The notes under the pieces were generated by a model. It searched no databases and was not told the DNA's origin. It saw only the letters and a program-made list of their open reading frames with translations. From contig JAGWVG010000053.1 of NCBI GenBank assembly GCA_018970965.1, forward strand, positions 1-9,281: a stretch of 9,281 nucleotides of DNA. Direction: 5' to 3'. Origin of the DNA: Alphaproteobacteria bacterium. Lineage in GTDB: Bacteria > Pseudomonadota > Alphaproteobacteria > Sphingomonadales > Sphingomonadaceae. Below, piece after piece: positions 6,686 to 9,281 of the stretch (its first letter is position 1; each line of letters begins with the position of its first letter). The translations under genes were made by a program, and so were the position numbers.

Positions 6686-7792
6686 GAGGCGGCGCACATG
6701 GACATTATCAAAGAATGTCAAATGCCGCTTGGCAACATGGTCCAAATTATACGCCGCAACGGCTGCCGCCAAGGACCTGGGGTCAGGTACCGGCTCACGC
6801 AACATCTGATCCAGATGGACTGCCATTGCCGCGGCATCGTCCACAGGCACGATATGGCAGCTGGGCAGCGGCTTTAGGATATCGTCGACGGCCGGTGTGC
6901 AATTGGTGCTTAATACGGGCCGCCCTGCGCCCAGCGCTTCAACGATGACAGCGCCAAACCCTTCATAATGCGATGACAAAGCAAACAGCCGCGCGCGATT
7001 TAGCCAAGGGCGAATATCTGCGACATAGCCGGGCATAGAGACGCGGCCCGCGACGCCGAGGCGCTGTGCCAAATCTTCCAATTCGCGGCGCAATGGGCCT
7101 TCGCCCAGAATGACCAATTTGGCTGTCCGGTCTTGCATCAAAGCCAAGGCGCGAATGGCGCAATCAAAGCCCTTTTCGCGCACCAAGCGGCCCGCGGCCA
7201 AAATGGTTTTGCCCGCCGCTGGTGCCAGTTCATGATGCGTTTGTGGCTGATCCAAAACCGGCAGTGGCAGATCAATGGTGATACGGCGGCCGAGAATTTT
7301 ATCAGCATGGTCAACAGTTTTGGGCGACAGGGCAATGGCTGCATCCACGCAGCGCAGCCGCTGGCGCGTAATCCAGCTATAGACCCATTGCGCAAGACCC
7401 TTGCGTCCCCGGCGGACAAGGGGGGTGCTGACATGGGTTACAATGGTCGGGCGGCGCTTTGCAGCGCGGCCCCTAAGCTGGAGCAGTGCAGGCCATTGAT
7501 AATTGCCCGGCACAAAGATCATGTCAAAGTCATGCTCTGCCAGAAAATCGCAGAGACTGCGGCCAAGCCTTGCCCGAGATCCAGGGCCGCGGCGAATGAC
7601 GGGTGCGCATTCCACAATTGTCACAGCGGCATTTGGCAGATTGGCCAACGCCCCTTCGCGCGCGCCGCAAAATAATGTGACTTTGCGCCCTTCTTCCGCC
7701 CATCGATTGGCAAGTCGGATGGCAATGCGTTCACTGCCGCCCAACGCCAAATCGTGCAAAAGCACAAGGATGCTTTGCGCCTCAAACGCCAT
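6599..7792 (-). CDS. GT4-family glycosyltransferase, opposite strand
   Basis: This is a 397-residue retaining GT4 glycosyltransferase. The N-terminal half begins with an LGGSER loop (17-22), typical of GT4 enzymes that act on polysaccharide or lipid-linked acceptors. The second half begins at AAGRLVREKGFD (about 197-208), followed by LVILGEGPLRREL. The EX7E donor motif is intact: E277 and E285 in YEGFGAVIVEALGAG. A basic stretch (RRGRKGLAQWVYSWITRQRLR) could help peripheral membrane attachment. The start ATG (7792-7790) is preceded by GGGA about nine bases upstream. The last 28 or so residues are encoded antisense to the GINT1_N-like gene and lie beyond the usual GT4 core, so this tail may be a read-through extension with no function. 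Transcribed toward the glycan operon, it has its own promoter somewhere in 7793-8001. Confidence 0.9.
   Translation of the reverse strand: MAFEAQSILVLLHDLALGGSERIAIRLANRWAEEGRKVTLFCGAREGALANLPNAAVTIVECAPVIRRGPGSRARLGRSLCDFLAEHDFDMIFVPGNYQWPALLQLRGRAAKRRPTIVTHVSTPLVRRGRKGLAQWVYSWITRQRLRCVDAAIALSPKTVDHADKILGRRITIDLPLPVLDQPQTHHELAPAAGKTILAAGRLVREKGFDCAIRALALMQDRTAKLVILGEGPLRRELEDLAQRLGVAGRVSMPGYVADIRPWLNRARLFALSSHYEGFGAVIVEALGAGRPVLSTNCTPAVDDILKPLPSCHIVPVDDAAAMAVHLDQMLREPVPDPRSLAAAVAAYNLDHVAKRHLTFFDNVHVRRLLTADQAPHFMPHIEQQRFSREPELLGVN
6676..6692. repeat. Small GC-rich hairpin over the GINT1_N-like stop
   Basis: CCGCC (6676-6680) and GGCGG (6688-6692) can pair around a 7-base loop holding the TAA stop of the plus-strand gene. 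There is no T tract on either side, so it is not a convincing intrinsic terminator, although it is the only hairpin seen near the convergent ends. Confidence 0.3.
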
Positions 7793-7814
7793 GATAAGAT
7801 ATCCCGCCCTAATA

Positions 7815-7830
7815 AACCCGCCCCCGGGTT
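7815..7830. repeat. Inverted repeat AACCCG-N4-CGGGTT
   Basis: Perfect 6-base arms surround a CCCC loop, starting 23 bases upstream of the minus-strand glycosyltransferase start and so probably within its leader. It could be a small RNA hairpin affecting translation, or an operator. The loop reads GGGG on the transcribed minus strand. Confidence 0.3.
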
Positions 7831-7872
7831 GCGGCGGTCAATACGCAAAAAGCGCAGCGGCGGTTATTACGG
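7831..7872. promoter_or_regulatory. Imperfect direct repeat in the divergent intergenic region
   Basis: GCGGCGGTCAATACGC (7831-7846) and GCGGCGGTTATTACGG (7857-7872) agree at 13 of 16 positions and are 26 bases apart, in the 209-base region between two divergent genes. Such a pair could be a regulator binding site serving either gene. I found no convincing -35/-10 pair on either strand in 7793-8001. Confidence 0.35.
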
Positions 7873-7990
7873 CTTTTTTACACAAAGCTTAACCTGAGCT
7901 GAATCGTGCAAATGGTTGCCAAACTTGGTTGAGCAGGTCTAGCACGGCCCTGGGGGCGGCCTAGCCACTGGGGCGGATGCTGCGCAAATG

Positions 7991-7996
7991 AAAGGG
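7991..7996 (+). promoter_or_regulatory. Shine-Dalgarno AAAGGG supporting the GTG start
   Basis: AAAGGG lies five bases before GTG 8002. No in-frame ATG exists between the upstream stop (TGA 7930-7932) and 8074, and starting at 8074 would remove part of the first membrane helix, so GTG 8002 is preferred over GTG 8026 or 8032. Confidence 0.5.
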
Positions 7997-8001
7997 CTTT
8001 T

Positions 8002-9281
8002 GTGCCGCAAAGGGCGCTGCGCAAAGTGCAGGTGCATCTTAGCCGTGCGGAAATTATTCGCACGGGCGCCGTTATGGGCGTGGCGACGCTGTTGGCCGCC
8101 GCTGTCCAGGGCCCTTTGGGGGATGTGGAGTCAGCGCTTGTGCTGGTCACAGGCATTTTGTTGGCGGGGGCCACCTGCGGCTTGTTGGCCTCGTTATTAG
8201 CAGGCCTGTTGGGGTCCATTGGCTATAATCTGCTGATCACACGCCATGGCCTGAGCTGGGAAGTGGACAGTTTCCGCGATGTCGCGCCGCTTCTGGTTTT
8301 CTTATTATGTGCGCTTATTGCGGGGCTTTTATCTGGCCGGCTGCGCGATCAGGCGCACATTGCGCGCGCCGGGAATGACCAGCTCGTCAACCTTTTTGCC
8401 ATCAGCCGAGCGCTTCAAGGGGCGTTGCGCCCTGCCGATCTTGCAAAAGCGCTTGAGGATTCCTTTCCCGCGACTCGGCAGGCCTTCAAATGTCTGCATA
8501 TCTTAGGTCGCGGGGCGATCCCTATCTGCACCAGCTCAGCGGCAGACCTTCAGCTCTGGAATGATCTGTCGCAAGCGGCCTACCAAAAGGGCCGTACAAT
8601 TGAGGAAGAGGGGTTGACCGCTTATTGCCTGTATAATGGGGCGCAGGTTATCGGCGTTGTCATCTTGGATGAGGGCGCTCTCACTGAGACCGACCGTTTA
8701 TTTTTGCCAGCGCTTATCAATCTTTGCGCTCTTGCCTTGGCGCGGGCCATATTGTCAGAACAATTGGCGGGTGTCGAAGCAGTCGAGCAAGCTGAGCGGC
8801 TAAAGTCCAGCTTATTATCGTCTGTCAGTCATGATTTTCGCACGCCCCTTACCGCCATTCGAACATCGGCATCGAGCCTGTTGCGCTATGGGGATCGATT
8901 TGACGCCGAGACGCGCAGCAATCTTTTGGAAACAGTGCTGGCCGAGGCCAACCGTCTGACGCGGTACACCTCTAATCTGCTCGAGCTGAGCCGTCTTGAG
9001 ACGGGCGCCTTTGCGCAGACGCTCCAGCCTTTGGGCGTGGCCGATATGCTCAGCGCCTGTGTACAAACAGCACGCGCCCGGGCGCGCGCGCATCACATCA
9101 CGCTTGATGTGCAAGATGATTTGTTGGCGATTATGGCCGACGCGGCTTTGTTTGAAATTGCCATTCTTAACCTGCTCGACAACGCCATCGCTTATAGCCC
9201 GGATGCGTCCCATATTTGGGTTCGCGCCCGCCGAGACGGATCGCAGTGCCGGATTGAGATTGAAGATCAAGGCTCCGGAAT
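8002..9281 (+). CDS. KdpD-like sensor histidine kinase lacking the KdpD N-terminal half (3' partial)
   Basis: The frame is open from the GTG start to the window end, giving at least 426 residues. It matches the C-terminal half of KdpD, the potassium-responsive kinase. Four hydrophobic helices form a DUF4118 domain (near 17-33, 39-57, 58-78 and 93-112), with the family motif SIGYNLLITRHGLSWEV in between. A GAF-like segment follows (about 125-255). The phosphoacceptor helix reads LSSVSHDFRTPLTAI with H277. The N box NLLDNAIAYSP has N390 and N394, and the sequence breaks off in the G1 box (EDQGSG). The cytoplasmic KdpD sensor domain and UspA-like domain that precede DUF4118 in E. coli KdpD are absent. 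No kdpFABC gene is visible. A KdpE-type regulator may lie beyond the right edge. The stimulus is unknown. Confidence 0.88.
   Translation, partial: MPQRALRKVQVHLSRAEIIRTGAVMGVATLLAAAVQGPLGDVESALVLVTGILLAGATCGLLASLLAGLLGSIGYNLLITRHGLSWEVDSFRDVAPLLVFLLCALIAGLLSGRLRDQAHIARAGNDQLVNLFAISRALQGALRPADLAKALEDSFPATRQAFKCLHILGRGAIPICTSSAADLQLWNDLSQAAYQKGRTIEEEGLTAYCLYNGAQVIGVVILDEGALTETDRLFLPALINLCALALARAILSEQLAGVEAVEQAERLKSSLLSSVSHDFRTPLTAIRTSASSLLRYGDRFDAETRSNLLETVLAEANRLTRYTSNLLELSRLETGAFAQTLQPLGVADMLSACVQTARARARAHHITLDVQDDLLAIMADAALFEIAILNLLDNAIAYSPDASHIWVRARRDGSQCRIEIEDQGSG

Noticed and set aside
7133..7675. Plus-strand open frame of 180 codons opposite the minus-strand glycosyltransferase
   Set aside because: The opposite strand encodes a complete GT4 protein with an intact EX7E motif; this frame has no plausible domain or Shine-Dalgarno.
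7847..7879. AAAAAGC...GCTTTTT inverted repeat resembling a terminator
   Set aside because: The stem is 7 bases and mostly A-T, the loop is 18 bases, and it sits between the starts of two divergent genes where no transcript is expected to end.
7988..8200. Plus-strand frame starting at ATG 7988, overlapping the KdpD-like gene
   Set aside because: Its product is dominated by Cys, Arg and Trp, a typical out-of-frame pattern, while the overlapping frame gives a clear DUF4118 domain.
8815..9270. Minus-strand open frame near the right edge
   Set aside because: It is antisense to the phosphoacceptor and ATPase domains of the KdpD-like kinase and shows no domain of its own.

Overview
The window looks like chromosomal DNA from an alphaproteobacterium, most likely a member of the Sphingomonadales. 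This is an inference from the moderately GC-rich coding style, the tightly packed GTG/ATG overlaps, and the combination of a DUF2334 deacetylase, a DUF2141 protein, GT4 glycosyltransferases and a DUF4118/KdpD-like kinase. No rRNA, tRNA, CRISPR array, insertion sequence or phage gene is visible.

Layout. An unassigned left edge (1-155) is followed by a two-component pair: an OmpR-type response regulator (156-842) and a HAMP sensor histidine kinase (845-2257). After a 68-base gap carrying an inverted repeat and a near-palindrome come five same-strand genes, most of them overlapping by 1-4 bases: a DUF2334 polysaccharide-deacetylase-like enzyme (2326-3117), a polytopic membrane protein (3117-4061), a small DUF2141 protein (4058-4576), a GT4 glycosyltransferase (4573-5745) and a protein made of the N-terminal domain of plant GINT1 (5786-6685). 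A second GT4 glycosyltransferase lies on the minus strand (6599-7792). Its 3' end overlaps the GINT1_N-like gene tail to tail by 87 bases. A 209-base divergent intergenic region then precedes a KdpD-like sensor kinase without the usual KdpD N-terminal half (8002 onward, cut by the window end).

How the parts may fit. The middle of the window reads as a glycan or glycolipid modification locus: two retaining GT4 transferases, a sugar deacetylase-like enzyme, a multi-span membrane protein and a GINT1_N propeller protein. In plants GINT1 acts on glycosyl inositolphosphorylceramides. Sphingomonads carry glycosphingolipids that can contain glucosamine next to glucuronic acid on ceramide. A role in glycosphingolipid head-group assembly is therefore an attractive but unproven hypothesis. 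The flanking two-component genes are candidate envelope-stress or ion-responsive regulators, and the upstream pair could co-transcribe with the glycan genes.
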